The notes: generated by a model from the letters alone, not told the origin. Counted from the stretch's first letter, positions 18,752 to 27,807 are shown. The stretch: DNA of 64,000 bases from Gemmatimonadota bacterium (GCA_041390125.1 JAWKQN010000019.1:21256-85255), one strand, 5' to 3'. Numbers and translations: made by a program.

Positions 18752-19702
18752 TCAGGGGCTCCGGGCCAGGACCGCGCGCGCGGCCGCGACGTCGGCGCGG
18801 ATCTGGGCCACGAGATCGGCCACGGTCGCGAACGGCGCAACCTCCCGTAGCCGCTCGATGAAGTCCACCCGCAGCTCCTCGCCGTAGAGGTCGCCCTCGA
18901 AGTCCAGCAGGTGGACCTCGATGGTGGGCGGAGCCCCGCGGAACGTCGGGCGGGGACCCAGGTGGAGGGCCCCGTCGAACGTGCCGCCCCGCACGTGCGT
19001 GCGTACGGCGTAGATCCCGGCGGGAGGGAGGAGCTTGTCGGGAACGGGCACGGCCAGATTGGCTGTGGGGAACCCGAGGGTCCGCCCCCGCTGGTCGCCC
19101 CGCACCACGACGCCGCGCACCGCATACGGACGGCCCAGGCCTCGGCGCGCATCCTCCAGGTCTGCGGACGCGATCGACCGGCGGATCCGCGTCGACGAGA
19201 TGGGCTCGCCGCCGGCCAGGACCGGCTCCACCACATCCACGGCGAAGCCCAGCTCGGCGCCGATGGCACGCAGGGTCTCGACGTCTCCGCTCCGTCCTTT
19301 GCCGAAGCCGTGGTCGTACCCGATGACCAGCTCCGAGACGCCGAGGCGCTCGACGAGGATCTCTTCGACGAACCTGCGCGGCGGATAGTCCGCCAGCGCA
19401 CGCGTGAAGGGGATGAAGACCGCGTAGTCGAGCCCCGTCTCGGCCAGGATCTCCGTCTTCTCCACGGGGGTGGTGAGCAGCGGCGGGGCATGCTCGGGAC
19501 GCACGATCCGGAGCGGGTGGGGATCGAAGGTCACCAGGACGCTGCGCCGTCCCGACGAACGGGCGCGCTGGCAGATCTCCGCGAACACGGCCAGGTGGCC
19601 CCGATGCACCCCGTCGAAGGTCCCGACCGTGACGACGGCTCCACGCGCGTCCTCGGGCAGCGGTCGAGCCAGCGCGGGGTCGATTGCGGACGGCTCTACC
19701 AT
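18752..19702 (-). CDS. ribF: Bifunctional riboflavin kinase / FAD synthetase
   Basis: Makes FMN from riboflavin, then FAD. The 316-residue product has an N-terminal FAD synthetase domain (VTVGTFDGVHRGHLAV, GYDHGFGKGR, ISSTRIR). The C-terminal riboflavin kinase domain has GRTLGFPTANL, the PPAGIYAV strand and a late LRVDFIERLR. ATG at 19702 overlaps the truB stop by 7 nt, consistent with one operon. It is the last gene of the rimP-ribF series before the accessory block, where rpsO would be expected. Confidence 0.97.
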   Translation of the reverse strand: MVEPSAIDPALARPLPEDARGAVVTVGTFDGVHRGHLAVFAEICQRARSSGRRSVLVTFDPHPLRIVRPEHAPPLLTTPVEKTEILAETGLDYAVFIPFTRALADYPPRRFVEEILVERLGVSELVIGYDHGFGKGRSGDVETLRAIGAELGFAVDVVEPVLAGGEPISSTRIRRSIASADLEDARRGLGRPYAVRGVVVRGDQRGRTLGFPTANLAVPVPDKLLPPAGIYAVRTHVRGGTFDGALHLGPRPTFRGAPPTIEVHLLDFEGDLYGEELRVDFIERLREVAPFATVADLVAQIRADVAAARAVLARSP

Positions 19703-20568
19703 GCGAAGACCTTGCGAGGACGCAGGGCGTCGGGACCCACCTCGGCCACGGCCACCAGCTCGTCCTCGTGCGAGAGGGCGCACACCCCCGCGCCCACGCC
19801 CGACGGAGGGGGGAGGGCCTGACCGTGGCGGATGCGCCGGACCTCGTCGGCCTGCAACGCGACACGAGGAAGGTGCCCCAGGGCGTGCAGGGGGCTCAGG
19901 GCCGTGGCCCGCACGCGTTCGGCATCGCCCAACGCCTCCGGCACCAACGCCTCCTCCACGCGGAAGCGCCCCACCGCGGTCCGCCGCAGCTCCGTCAGGT
20001 GCGCGCTCGTCCCCAGCGCGGCGCCGATGTCGCGGGCCAGGGCACGCACGTAGGTCCCGCTGGAGCAGGTGACACGGAAGTCCAGACGGGGAGGCGCGAA
20101 CGCCAGCGCCTCCAGCGCGTGGATGTCGACGGGCACGGCCTCCAGCGCCACGGTCTCGCCGCGTCGCGCCCGGTCGTAGGCCCGCTCCCCCGCCACCTTC
20201 TTCGCCGAGTAGGGGGGTGGGGTCTGCAGCTGGGCCCCCTGGAAACCGGTCAGCACGCCCACCACGTCCGCGTCGGTGACGGCCCGCCAGGCGTCGTCCT
20301 GGGCGCGGATCTGCCCCATGCGGTCGTCCGTGTCCGTGGCGCGTCCCAGCTCCAGCGTCGCCTCGTACGTCTTGTCCTGCGCGCTCAGGTACTCGGCGAT
20401 GCGCGTCGCACCGCCCACACACAGGAGGAGCAGTCCCGAGGCAAAGGGGTCGAGCGTACCCGTGTGCCCGATCCGACGGGTCCCCAGCGCACGGCGGGCG
20501 AGTCCGACCACATCATGTGACGTCGGCCCCGACGGCTTGTCCACCGGGAGCACGTACGCAGGGGTCAC
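19696..20568 (-). CDS. truB: tRNA pseudouridine(55) synthase
   Basis: Forms pseudouridine 55 in the T-loop of tRNAs. The 290-residue protein carries the TruB catalytic motif GHTGTLDPFASGLL with its Asp nucleophile, DKPSGPTSHDVV at the N-terminus and the SSGTYVRALARDIG stretch. A short PUA-like C-terminal part ends in RPRKVFAW. GTG at 20568 is the start: it overlaps the rbfA stop (GTGA) and has GGAGG 4 nt upstream. Confidence 0.96.
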   Translation of the reverse strand: MTPAYVLPVDKPSGPTSHDVVGLARRALGTRRIGHTGTLDPFASGLLLLCVGGATRIAEYLSAQDKTYEATLELGRATDTDDRMGQIRAQDDAWRAVTDADVVGVLTGFQGAQLQTPPPYSAKKVAGERAYDRARRGETVALEAVPVDIHALEALAFAPPRLDFRVTCSSGTYVRALARDIGAALGTSAHLTELRRTAVGRFRVEEALVPEALGDAERVRATALSPLHALGHLPRVALQADEVRRIRHGQALPPPSGVGAGVCALSHEDELVAVAEVGPDALRPRKVFAW

Positions 20569-20939
20569 GCGTCCTCCGGGGCTCCGTCGGGAGGGGCTTC
20601 GGGAATCTCCACGTCGCGGAGCAGGGCTTCGATGCGCTCGGCGGCCTCCGCCGTCCGATCCTCCTCGAAGCGCAGCTCCGGGACCCGGCGCAACCGCAGC
20701 GCCTGCCCGAGCTCCCGGCGGATGAACGGAGCGGCCGCGGCGAGCCCTGCGTGCGCCTCCCGGCGTTCGTCGCGGCCGTCGGGAAAGCGCACGTACACGC
20801 GCGCGAGCCACAGATCCGCGGTGACCTCGGCGCCGAGCACACGAACCCCCTCCACGCGGGGATCGCGGACCTTGAGGCGCAGGATCTCCGCGGTCTCGCG
20901 CTTGACCTGTTCATTCAATCGTTCGGCACGACGGGACAT
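20565..20939 (-). CDS. rbfA: 30S ribosome-binding factor A
   Basis: Late 30S assembly and cold-adaptation factor with a KH-like fold. The 124-residue protein begins with the family pattern RAERLNEQVKRETAEIL and continues with DPRVEGVRVLGAEVTADL and VPELRFEED. An acidic Pro-rich tail ends it. It sits between DUF503 and truB, the usual place in this operon. Confidence 0.95.
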   Translation of the reverse strand: MSRRAERLNEQVKRETAEILRLKVRDPRVEGVRVLGAEVTADLWLARVYVRFPDGRDERREAHAGLAAAAPFIRRELGQALRLRRVPELRFEEDRTAEAAERIEALLRDVEIPEAPPDGAPEDA

Positions 20940-20954
20940 CGAAGCGCAACCCGG

Positions 20955-21236
20955 CTACAGCGTCTCGCGCTGGACGTGGGTGATGAAGAGCCGACCGCTC
21001 TCCTCGAGGAGCCGGTCGATCCGACTCTCGATGGAGTCGGCCTGGCCCGCGTCCGCGGCCAGGTAGACCAGGGAGAGCTCGCCACGACTCCACTGGTCCT
21101 GGGACCCCGTCTCGGCGAGCGAGACGTTGAAGCGGGTCCGCAGGCGATCCTTGACGGAGCGGAGTACCATGCGCTTCTCCTTCAGGCTGCGGGCCTCGGG
21201 AAACGCAAGCTGGAAGACGAGAAATCGGATCGTCAC
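20955..21236 (-). CDS. DUF503 family protein (YlxP-like)
   Basis: A 93-residue protein matching DUF503: a ferredoxin-like fold with ARSLKEKRMVLRSVKDRLR near residues 15-33 and the NVSLAETG strand after it. YlxP-type proteins lie in the nusA-infB-rbfA operon in many bacteria and are linked to ribosome assembly, but the reaction is not defined. It is 15 bp before rbfA and 31 bp after infB on the same strand. Confidence 0.85.
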   Translation of the reverse strand: MTIRFLVFQLAFPEARSLKEKRMVLRSVKDRLRTRFNVSLAETGSQDQWSRGELSLVYLAADAGQADSIESRIDRLLEESGRLFITHVQRETL

Positions 21237-21267
21237 AACGACCCCGCCAGCTGCGGGGCAGCGACGC

Positions 21268-23931
21268 TCAGTCGCGACCCCGTGCCGAGTCGGCGAGCGT
21301 ACGCGCGACCTCCTCGACGCGGTAGCATTCGATCACATCGCCGACCTTGATGTCGTTGAAGTTGGCGATGCCGATGCCGCATTCGAAGCTCTCGCGCACC
21401 TCGCGGACGTCTTCCTTGAAGCGCTTGAGCGACGAGATGCTGCCGTCGTAGATCATGATGCCGTCCCGCACCAGACGCACGTTGCCGGTGCGCTGGATGA
21501 TGCCGTGGGTGACGTAACAGCCTGCGATGGTTCCGACGCGAGTGATCTTGAAGACCTCTCGCACCTCGGCGGAGCCCAGGATGCGCTCCTTCTCCTCCGG
21601 CGAGAGCAGGCCCTCGAGCGCGGAGCGCACGTCGTTGACGGCCTCGTAGATCACGTCGTAGGTGTGGACGTCCACACCCTCGCGCTCGGCCACGGCGCGG
21701 GACTTGGCATCGGGCCGCACGCGGAAGCCGATGATGATGGCTTGCGTGGTCGAGGCCAGCAGCACGTCGGACTCGTTGATGGCACCCACTCCGCGGTGCA
21801 CGATGTCCACGGAGACCTCGTTGGTGCCGAGTTGCTCGAGCGCGTCGGCCACCGCCTGGACGGAGCCGTCCACGTCGCCCTTGATGATGAGCGCGAGCCG
21901 TCCGCCCTTCCCTTCCGCGCGGAGCTGGGAGAAGTCGCCGAGCTTGAAACCGCGCTCCCGGATCCGGAGCTGTTTCTCGCGCTCCAGCCGCTGGCGGTTC
22001 TGCGCGATCTCGATGGCCCGGTCGGCTTCCATGGCCTGGAACGAGTCCCCGGCCTGGGGCACACCCGACGCACCGAGCACCTGGATCGGGAACCCGGGCC
22101 GGACGGCTTCGACGGGCTTGCCGCGCTCGTCCAGGAGGGCGCGCACACGTCCGTCGTAGAGACCGCAGACGAACGGGTCGCCCACCCGCAGCGTGCCGCG
22201 CTGGATCAGGATGGTGGCCACGGGACCCTTGCCGGGGTCCAGCTTGGCTTCGATGACCGTGCCCTGGGCCTCGCGGTCGGGATTGGCCTGCAGGTCCAGC
22301 AGCTCCGCCTGCAGGAGCACCTTCTCCAGGAGGTCGTCGATGCCGATGCGCGCCTTCGCGCTGATCTCGGCCGACAGCACGTCCCCGCCGAAGTCCTCGA
22401 CGGTCACGCTCTGCTGCAACAGCTCCTGCTTGACCTTCGCCGCGTTGGCCGCGGGCAGGTCGATCTTGTTGACCGCCACGACCAGCGGCACGCCCGCGTT
22501 CCTGGCGTGGCTGATGGCCTCGATGGTCTGCGGCATGACCGAGTCGTCCGCGGCGACCACGAGCACCACGATGTCGGTGACCTCGGCGCCGCGCGCACGC
22601 ATGGCCGTGAAGGCGGCGTGACCCGGGGTGTCGAGGAAGGTGATGGCGCGACCTCCGTCGATCTCCACGTGGTAGGCGCCGATGTGCTGCGTGATGCCGC
22701 CCGCCTCGCCGGCCACGACGTTCGTGTCGCGGATGGCGTCCAGCAGGCGCGTCTTCCCGTGGTCGACGTGACCCATGACGGTGACCACCGGCGGACGCGG
22801 GCGCAGCGACTCCACCGGATCCTCGTCCTCCTCCTCCTCGTCCACGGTGCCGTACTCGGCCTCGCGCACCGCCTTGAAGCCGAACTCGTCGAGCAGGAGC
22901 TCGATCTGGTCGAAGTCCAGGCGCTGGTTGACCGTCACCATGAGGCCGAGGTTCTTGAAGGCGCTGCCCACGATCTCGGTGGACGACACGTCCATGAGCT
23001 CGGCCAGCTCGGCGACCGTCAGGAACTCGTTCACCCGTACCGTGCGGGCTTCGCGCGCGCGTTCCTCCGCCTTCTGGGCCTCCTCGGCCTCCCGCCGCTC
23101 CCGGGCGTCCTGGACGGTACGGCCCTTCTTCCGCTTCTTCCCGCCGCCCTTCAGCTCGGCCATCACGCGCTGGATGTTCGACTGCACCGCATCCTGGTCC
23201 ACGCGGGTGCGCTTGCCCTTCTTGCGGTCCTTCGACTGGCGGCGGCCGTCCGCGGTATAGCCTTCGGCCTGGATGCGCACCTTCCCGCCGGAAGCAGCGG
23301 CACCGCGATCGGCGGATCCCGCACCGGCACCCTGACCGGGTGCGGGACGACGCAGGACGCGGGCGGGCCCCTTGGGGGCGTTGCGGCGGACCGGCTCGGG
23401 CGCAGGCGCCTGCGCTGCAGCCGGCCGCGGCGTGGCCTTGGGCGGCGCGGCAGGACGGGCCGGCTCGGCCGCGGGCGTCTCCGGACGCTCCTGCACGGGC
23501 TCCGGCTGGAGCTCGGGCTCCGGCTCGGGCTCGGCCGCGGCCGGCGCTTCGACCTCGGGCTCGGGCTCCGCGGCGGGTGGCGCCTCGACGGCGGGCTCGG
23601 GCGCCGGGGCGGTGGCGGCGGGTGCCTCCTCCGCTTCCGCGGCGGGGGCCTCGACCGCTGGCTCCTCTTCCGGCTCCGGCTCGGGCTCGGCCCGGCGTCG
23701 CCGGCGCCGGGTGCTCGGAGCCTTGGAATCCTCGATCACGGCCTGGATGGCCTCACCGGCCTTCCGGTGCCCGGCACGACGCTCCCGCTCGACACGCGCG
23801 ATGACGCGCGCGACGTCGGCCTCGGAGAGCGATCCTCTCCGATCCGCTACACGGATCCCGAGCTGGCGCAACAGCACCAGCAGTTCCTCGGAATCCACGC
23901 TCAGGGTCTGTGCCAGCTCAAAAACCCGCAT
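21268..23931 (-). CDS. infB: Translation initiation factor IF-2
   Basis: GTPase that delivers initiator tRNA to the ribosome. The 887-residue protein has an N-terminal IF2_N domain (MRVFELAQTLSVDSEELLVLL). A long Ala/Pro/Glu low-complexity linker covers about residues 80-200, and a second IF2_N lies near 320. The G domain has GHVDHGKT (about 387-394), DTPGHAAF, NKID and SAKARIG, followed by domains II-IV. ATG at 23931 has GGAG 5 nt upstream and shares one base with the YlxQ stop. The linker gives a repetitive DNA stretch at about 23470-23700. Confidence 0.97.
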   Translation of the reverse strand: MRVFELAQTLSVDSEELLVLLRQLGIRVADRRGSLSEADVARVIARVERERRAGHRKAGEAIQAVIEDSKAPSTRRRRRRAEPEPEPEEEPAVEAPAAEAEEAPAATAPAPEPAVEAPPAAEPEPEVEAPAAAEPEPEPELQPEPVQERPETPAAEPARPAAPPKATPRPAAAQAPAPEPVRRNAPKGPARVLRRPAPGQGAGAGSADRGAAASGGKVRIQAEGYTADGRRQSKDRKKGKRTRVDQDAVQSNIQRVMAELKGGGKKRKKGRTVQDARERREAEEAQKAEERAREARTVRVNEFLTVAELAELMDVSSTEIVGSAFKNLGLMVTVNQRLDFDQIELLLDEFGFKAVREAEYGTVDEEEEDEDPVESLRPRPPVVTVMGHVDHGKTRLLDAIRDTNVVAGEAGGITQHIGAYHVEIDGGRAITFLDTPGHAAFTAMRARGAEVTDIVVLVVAADDSVMPQTIEAISHARNAGVPLVVAVNKIDLPAANAAKVKQELLQQSVTVEDFGGDVLSAEISAKARIGIDDLLEKVLLQAELLDLQANPDREAQGTVIEAKLDPGKGPVATILIQRGTLRVGDPFVCGLYDGRVRALLDERGKPVEAVRPGFPIQVLGASGVPQAGDSFQAMEADRAIEIAQNRQRLEREKQLRIRERGFKLGDFSQLRAEGKGGRLALIIKGDVDGSVQAVADALEQLGTNEVSVDIVHRGVGAINESDVLLASTTQAIIIGFRVRPDAKSRAVAEREGVDVHTYDVIYEAVNDVRSALEGLLSPEEKERILGSAEVREVFKITRVGTIAGCYVTHGIIQRTGNVRLVRDGIMIYDGSISSLKRFKEDVREVRESFECGIGIANFNDIKVGDVIECYRVEEVARTLADSARGRD

Positions 23932-24263
23932 CAACGCTCCACATCTGCCTGTTCGTCCCGGGGCGCCACCTGCGCCAGGACGGCCGCGGCCAGGTCCGCT
24001 CGGGTCACCGCAACCGCGGAAACGGGCCCGGTCCCAACTGCGCGCCCGAACGCCGCGCGGCTTCCCCCGATCCACAGGGGGATCCCGCGGCGCTCGGCCG
24101 GCTTTCTCACTTTGTCGACTTGTGCGGGAGACGCGTCCGCGGCGACCAGGACCAGCCGTGCGTCGCCGCGTCGGATCGCTTCACGGGCCCGGGCCGTGCC
24201 GGGTGCGACGTGTCCGGACCGTCGCGCGAGCCCCAGCAAGCCGAGCCCTTCGGCGAAGTTCAC
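23931..24263 (-). CDS. L7Ae/L30e-family RNA-binding protein (YlxQ-like)
   Basis: A 110-residue protein between nusA and infB, the standard position of YlxQ. The N-terminal LGLLGLARRSGHVAPGTARAREAIRRG is followed by a VLVAADASPAQVDKV strand-helix, both typical of L7Ae-like kink-turn binders. Start GTG at 24263 overlaps the NusA stop (GTGA) and the stop overlaps the infB ATG (TGATG). The precise RNA target is unknown. Confidence 0.85.
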   Translation of the reverse strand: MNFAEGLGLLGLARRSGHVAPGTARAREAIRRGDARLVLVAADASPAQVDKVRKPAERRGIPLWIGGSRAAFGRAVGTGPVSAVAVTRADLAAAVLAQVAPRDEQADVER

Positions 24264-25711
24264 CCGCCCCCGTCCTCCACTCCAGCCGCGGGTCGCGAAC
24301 CGTCCGGCGAGGATCCTTCCTCGCCGGCCTCCGCGTCCCCACCGCCGGCCTGGGACTCGGCGGCGGTGCCCGCCGGGGGGGATCCCCCGGCATTGGACTC
24401 CGCAGCATTCGCGTCCGGTACCGGCTCGACCACGGTCAGCTCGTCGATCAACTCGACGAGGCGCTTCGCATCCGCTTCCGCAAGACCCGGGATCTTGAGG
24501 AAATCCCCCTCCTCCAGATCGATGATGTCGAGGAAGCTACTATATCCGGCGCCTTCCAGGGCCGCCAGGGCGGAGGCGGACACATCCAGCTCCTGGAGTG
24601 GGAAGTCCGCCATCTCGAAGCTCTCGCCGGGCTCGGGTCCGAAGAGCCCCATGCCGGCGCCCCGCTCGAGCCACTCGCGCGACCCGTACAGGTCGATCTG
24701 CCAGCCGATGAGCTGGGAGGCCAACCGCACGTTCTGGCCGTTCCGTCCGATGGCCAGGGAGAGCTGGTCCTCGTCGACGATGGCCGTGATCACCTGGCGC
24801 TCGGAATCCGAGATCACCTTCGACACCCGGGCGGGGGCCAGGGCCCGCCGCGCGTAGACCTCGGGGTCGGGGTGCCAGGGCACGATGTCGATCCGCTCGC
24901 CGCCGAGCTCGGACACGACGGCCTGGACGCGCGAGCCCTTCAAGCCGACGCAGGCGCCGACCGGGTCGATGGACTCGTCCCGGCTGTAGACGGCCAGCTT
25001 GCTCCGGCCCCCGACCTCGCGCGCGATGCCGCGGATCTCGACGATGCCCTGGTAGATCTCCGGCACCTCGAGCTTGAAGAGCGCAGCGACGAACAGGGGA
25101 TCGGCGCGCGACAGGATCATGCGCGGGCCCTTGGGCGTCTCGTCCACCTTCTTCAGGACGGCGCGGATGGGATCGCCCTGCCGGAAGCGCTCGCGCGGGT
25201 TCTGCTCCCGCCACGGGATGATCGCCTCCGCGTCCCGCGAGCGGTTCAGCATCACGACGATCTTGCCGCGTTCGATCTGCTGCACCTCGCCGGAGAGCAG
25301 CTCACCCACACGATCGGCGTACTCGTCGCGGATGCGCTGGCGCTCGCCCTCCCGCACCCGCTGCACGATGCGCTGCTTCGTGGCCATGACCGCGTTGCGG
25401 CCGAACTGGGCGAAGTCGACGGGGATCTCCATGACGTCTCCCACCTCGTAGGTGGGGTCGTCCCAGCGGGCCTCGCCCAGGGCGATCTCGGTGGAGGCGT
25501 CCTCGACGGACTCCACGACGCGCTTGAGCACGACGATGTCGATGTCGCCGCTGCCATCGTCGATGGAGATCTCGGCTTCGACGTTGGGGCCGTAGATGCG
25601 CGCCAGTCCGGCGAGGATGCCATCGCGCATCAACTCGTTCAGGGCCTCGTCCGACAGGTTCTTCGTCGAGGCGATATCCCTCAGCGCTGCCACGATCTGA
25701 CCGGCTTTCAT
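24260..25711 (-). CDS. nusA: Transcription termination/antitermination factor NusA
   Basis: RNA polymerase elongation factor that modulates pausing, termination and antitermination. The 483-residue protein has the N-terminal RNAP-binding domain (1-125), an S1 domain, and KH1/KH2 (DPVGACVGLKGSRVQAVVSE, then LAIGRNGQNVRLASQLIGW). A helix-hairpin-helix-like C-terminal segment (FLKIPGLAEADAKRLVELI) and an acidic Gly/Ser tail follow. ATG at 25711 with GGGGA 5 nt upstream begins at the conserved domain. The operon leader carries a terminator hairpin that NusA itself could act on. Confidence 0.97.
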   Translation of the reverse strand: MKAGQIVAALRDIASTKNLSDEALNELMRDGILAGLARIYGPNVEAEISIDDGSGDIDIVVLKRVVESVEDASTEIALGEARWDDPTYEVGDVMEIPVDFAQFGRNAVMATKQRIVQRVREGERQRIRDEYADRVGELLSGEVQQIERGKIVVMLNRSRDAEAIIPWREQNPRERFRQGDPIRAVLKKVDETPKGPRMILSRADPLFVAALFKLEVPEIYQGIVEIRGIAREVGGRSKLAVYSRDESIDPVGACVGLKGSRVQAVVSELGGERIDIVPWHPDPEVYARRALAPARVSKVISDSERQVITAIVDEDQLSLAIGRNGQNVRLASQLIGWQIDLYGSREWLERGAGMGLFGPEPGESFEMADFPLQELDVSASALAALEGAGYSSFLDIIDLEEGDFLKIPGLAEADAKRLVELIDELTVVEPVPDANAAESNAGGSPPAGTAAESQAGGGDAEAGEEGSSPDGSRPAAGVEDGGG

Positions 25712-25772
25712 CGTTGTCCCCTCGCCCCTCATCGGCGGCTCGGAGGCGACGTCCTCCGTTACCGCACTGCAC

Positions 25773-26279
25773 CTAGCTCCATTCGTAGACGAGACGACCG
25801 CGCTCGATCCCGTCCAGCGGGAGGCGCACCTCGTCTCCTCCATCCAATCGTATGCGGACCGCACCGGCACCCCGCGCCAGCGCGTCCCGCTCCTCTTGCG
25901 TTTCCAGCGCCAGCAGCATCCCTTCGATCCGACGGCCTTGCGGACCCATCGGCTCCTTGGCGCGCACCAGCACCCGCTGGCCCGCGAAGCGAACCCAGTC
26001 CGCGGCCCGGACCAGAGGACGCTCCAACCCCGGAGACGAAACCTCCAGCACGTACCGCTCGGGCAACACGCCGTCCAGCCAGGTCTCCAGCCCCCGGCTC
26101 ACGACGGCGCAGTCGTCCACCGTCACGGCCTCCGGGGCCGAAGATCCCGGGCGGTCGATGCGCAGCCGGAGGACGGGGCGGCGGGCATTTCCGGCCCACT
26201 CCGCCACGACGACCTCGAAGCCCAACGCCTCGACGCGTCCATCCAGCTCCGACCGGACGCGGTCCCGCGTGTCACCCAT
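25773..26279 (-). CDS. rimP: Ribosome maturation factor RimP
   Basis: Needed for 30S subunit maturation. The 168-residue protein has the RimP pattern: GFEVVVAEW near residue 22, LRLRIDRPG, VTVDDCAVVSRGLETWLD, then YVLEVSSPGLERPL and a C-terminal SH3-like part. ATG at 26279 sits just after a purine-rich AGGGA. It is the first gene of the operon, with a leader of about 112 nt from the predicted promoter. Confidence 0.95.
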   Translation of the reverse strand: MGDTRDRVRSELDGRVEALGFEVVVAEWAGNARRPVLRLRIDRPGSSAPEAVTVDDCAVVSRGLETWLDGVLPERYVLEVSSPGLERPLVRAADWVRFAGQRVLVRAKEPMGPQGRRIEGMLLALETQEERDALARGAGAVRIRLDGGDEVRLPLDGIERGRLVYEWS

Positions 26280-26314
26280 TCCCTGCTCCCGGCGCCCACA
26301 CGGGGCACCAAGAG

Positions 26315-26343
26315 AAAAAAAAGCGGGGAAGGCCCGCTTCCCC
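26315..26343 (-). terminator. Leader terminator/attenuator of the rimP-nusA-infB operon
   Basis: On the minus strand AAGCGGG and CCCGCTT (26333-26339 and 26321-26327) form a 7-bp stem with a 5-nt loop, running straight into about eight U residues: a canonical intrinsic terminator. An overlapping stem, GGGGAAG with CTTCCCC (26337-26343 and 26325-26331), excludes it. The element lies between the predicted rimP promoter and the rimP start, so it can attenuate the operon; it could also end murA transcripts. Confidence 0.7.
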
Positions 26344-26397
26344 ACTTCAACCAATTGGCGGCCGCCGCGCGCGGCGGTGTCCGCGGCCTTCGCAGCT

Positions 26398-26426
26398 AAC
26401 CTAGCCGATTCCCCGGACTCTCTCAA
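26398..26426 (-). promoter_or_regulatory. Predicted promoter of rimP-nusA-infB operon
   Basis: On the minus strand TTGAGA (26421-26426) and TAGGTT (26398-26403) are 17 bp apart. The same TTGAnn with TAGsTT layout occurs upstream of rplM, murA and the response-regulator gene. It starts just after the murA stop and upstream of the leader terminator. Confidence 0.55.
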
Positions 26427-26447
26427 CCACGGCCCCGGCCCTCCCGG

Positions 26448-27728
26448 TCAGTCGTCCGTGCGGGAGATGCGTGCCCCCAGGGCGCGGAGCCGCTCGTCGA
26501 TCCGCTCGTAGCCGCGCTCGATCTGCCCGATGTTCCCGATCCGGGAGCGCCCCTCGGCGGCCAGCGCCGCCAGGAGGAGGGCCATCCCGGCCCGGATGTC
26601 CGGGCTCTCCACGCTCCCCCCGCGCAACCGGGCCGGACCCACCACCACCGCCCGGTGGGGATCGCAGAGGATGATCTGGGCACCCATGCCTACGAGCTTG
26701 TCCGTGAAGAACATACGGGACTCGAACATCTTCTCGTGGATGAGCACCGTGCCGCGACATTGGGTCGCGGTCACCAGGGCGATGGACGTCAGGTCGGCCG
26801 GGAAGGCCGGCCAGGGCCCGTCGTCGATCTTGGGGACGTGGCCGAAGGCATCGGCGCGGACCTCGAGCGGCCGGTCGCCGTGCACGACCAGGGAGTCCTC
26901 CCCGACGGTGCATTCGACCCCCAGACGCCGGAAGCCCAGGAGTGCCGAGCGCATGTGGTCGGTCTCGAGGCCTTCGATGGTGATCTCGCTTCCGGTCACG
27001 GCCGCCAGCCCGATGAACGAGCCGGCCTCGATGTGATCGGCCCCGATCCGGAAGCGGGTGCCTCCCAGCCGCTCCACCCCCTCGATCCGCAGGATGTTCG
27101 TGCCGACGCCGTCGATGTGGGCGCCCATCCCCTGCAGGAGGTGGCACAGGTCCTGGACGTGGGGCTCGGACGCCGCGTTGCGGATGCGCGTGGTCCCCCG
27201 GGCCAGCACGGCGGCCATGATGGCGTTCTCGGTGCCGGTGACGGACGGCTCGTCCAGGAACATCTCGGCCCCGATCAGCGCGCGGGCCCGCACGTGCAGC
27301 CCGTCCTCCAGCTCGACGCGCGCCCCGAGCGTCTCGAACGCCAGGAAGTGGGTGTCGAGGCGCCGACGTCCGATGACGTCGCCCCCGGGCGGCGCCAGGC
27401 GCGCCTCCCCGAAGCGGGCCAGGAGCGGCCCGGCCAGGAGCACCGACGCGCGGATGCGCTCGGCCAGACGCGGATCGGGGGCCCGTCCTTCCACGGCGCG
27501 GGCCTCCACCGTCACCTGGTTCGGACCCGTCCATTCCACCGCCGCCCCGAGCGCCACCAGGATGTCGAGAAGGGTCTCCACGTCGCGGATCCGCGGCACG
27601 TTGTCCACCACCACGGGCTCCGTGGTCAGGAGCGTGGCGGCGAGCACGGGCAGGGCGGCGTTCTTGTTCCCGGCGGGCCGGATGCGACCGGACAGACGCT
27701 GGCGACCCTCGACGACGAAGCTGGGCAT
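26448..27728 (-). CDS. murA: UDP-N-acetylglucosamine 1-carboxyvinyltransferase, fosfomycin-insensitive type
   Basis: First committed step of peptidoglycan synthesis: transfers enolpyruvate from PEP to UDP-GlcNAc. The 426-residue protein has the EPSP-synthase fold with GNKNAALPVLAATLLT near residue 20, RIRASVLLAG and TENAIMAAVLARG. The mobile-loop residue that is Cys115 in E. coli is Asp117 here (PPGGDVIGRR), as in Mycobacterium and Chlamydia MurA; that change prevents covalent inactivation by fosfomycin (family knowledge). ATG at 27728 begins the conserved N-terminal strand; its Shine-Dalgarno is weak. It is divergent from the DUF948-like gene. Confidence 0.96.
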   Translation of the reverse strand: MPSFVVEGRQRLSGRIRPAGNKNAALPVLAATLLTTEPVVVDNVPRIRDVETLLDILVALGAAVEWTGPNQVTVEARAVEGRAPDPRLAERIRASVLLAGPLLARFGEARLAPPGGDVIGRRRLDTHFLAFETLGARVELEDGLHVRARALIGAEMFLDEPSVTGTENAIMAAVLARGTTRIRNAASEPHVQDLCHLLQGMGAHIDGVGTNILRIEGVERLGGTRFRIGADHIEAGSFIGLAAVTGSEITIEGLETDHMRSALLGFRRLGVECTVGEDSLVVHGDRPLEVRADAFGHVPKIDDGPWPAFPADLTSIALVTATQCRGTVLIHEKMFESRMFFTDKLVGMGAQIILCDPHRAVVVGPARLRGGSVESPDIRAGMALLLAALAAEGRSRIGNIGQIERGYERIDERLRALGARISRTDD

Positions 27729-27777
27729 GTGGAAACGGGCTGGACGGAGCGCGGGCGCCGAGGCGCGGGTGGGTGCG

Positions 27778-27807
27778 AAGCTACCCGGATGCGGGAGCGC
27801 GTGCCAA
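27778..27807 (-). promoter_or_regulatory. Predicted promoter of murA
   Basis: On the minus strand TTGGCA (27802-27807) and TAGCTT (27778-27783) are 18 bp apart, giving a leader of about 40 nt before the murA ATG. Confidence 0.5.

Noticed and set aside
23470..23700. Repetitive DNA that might be a tandem repeat or array
   Set aside because: It encodes the Ala/Pro/Glu linker of IF-2 in frame; no regular spacers or direct-repeat units as in CRISPR.
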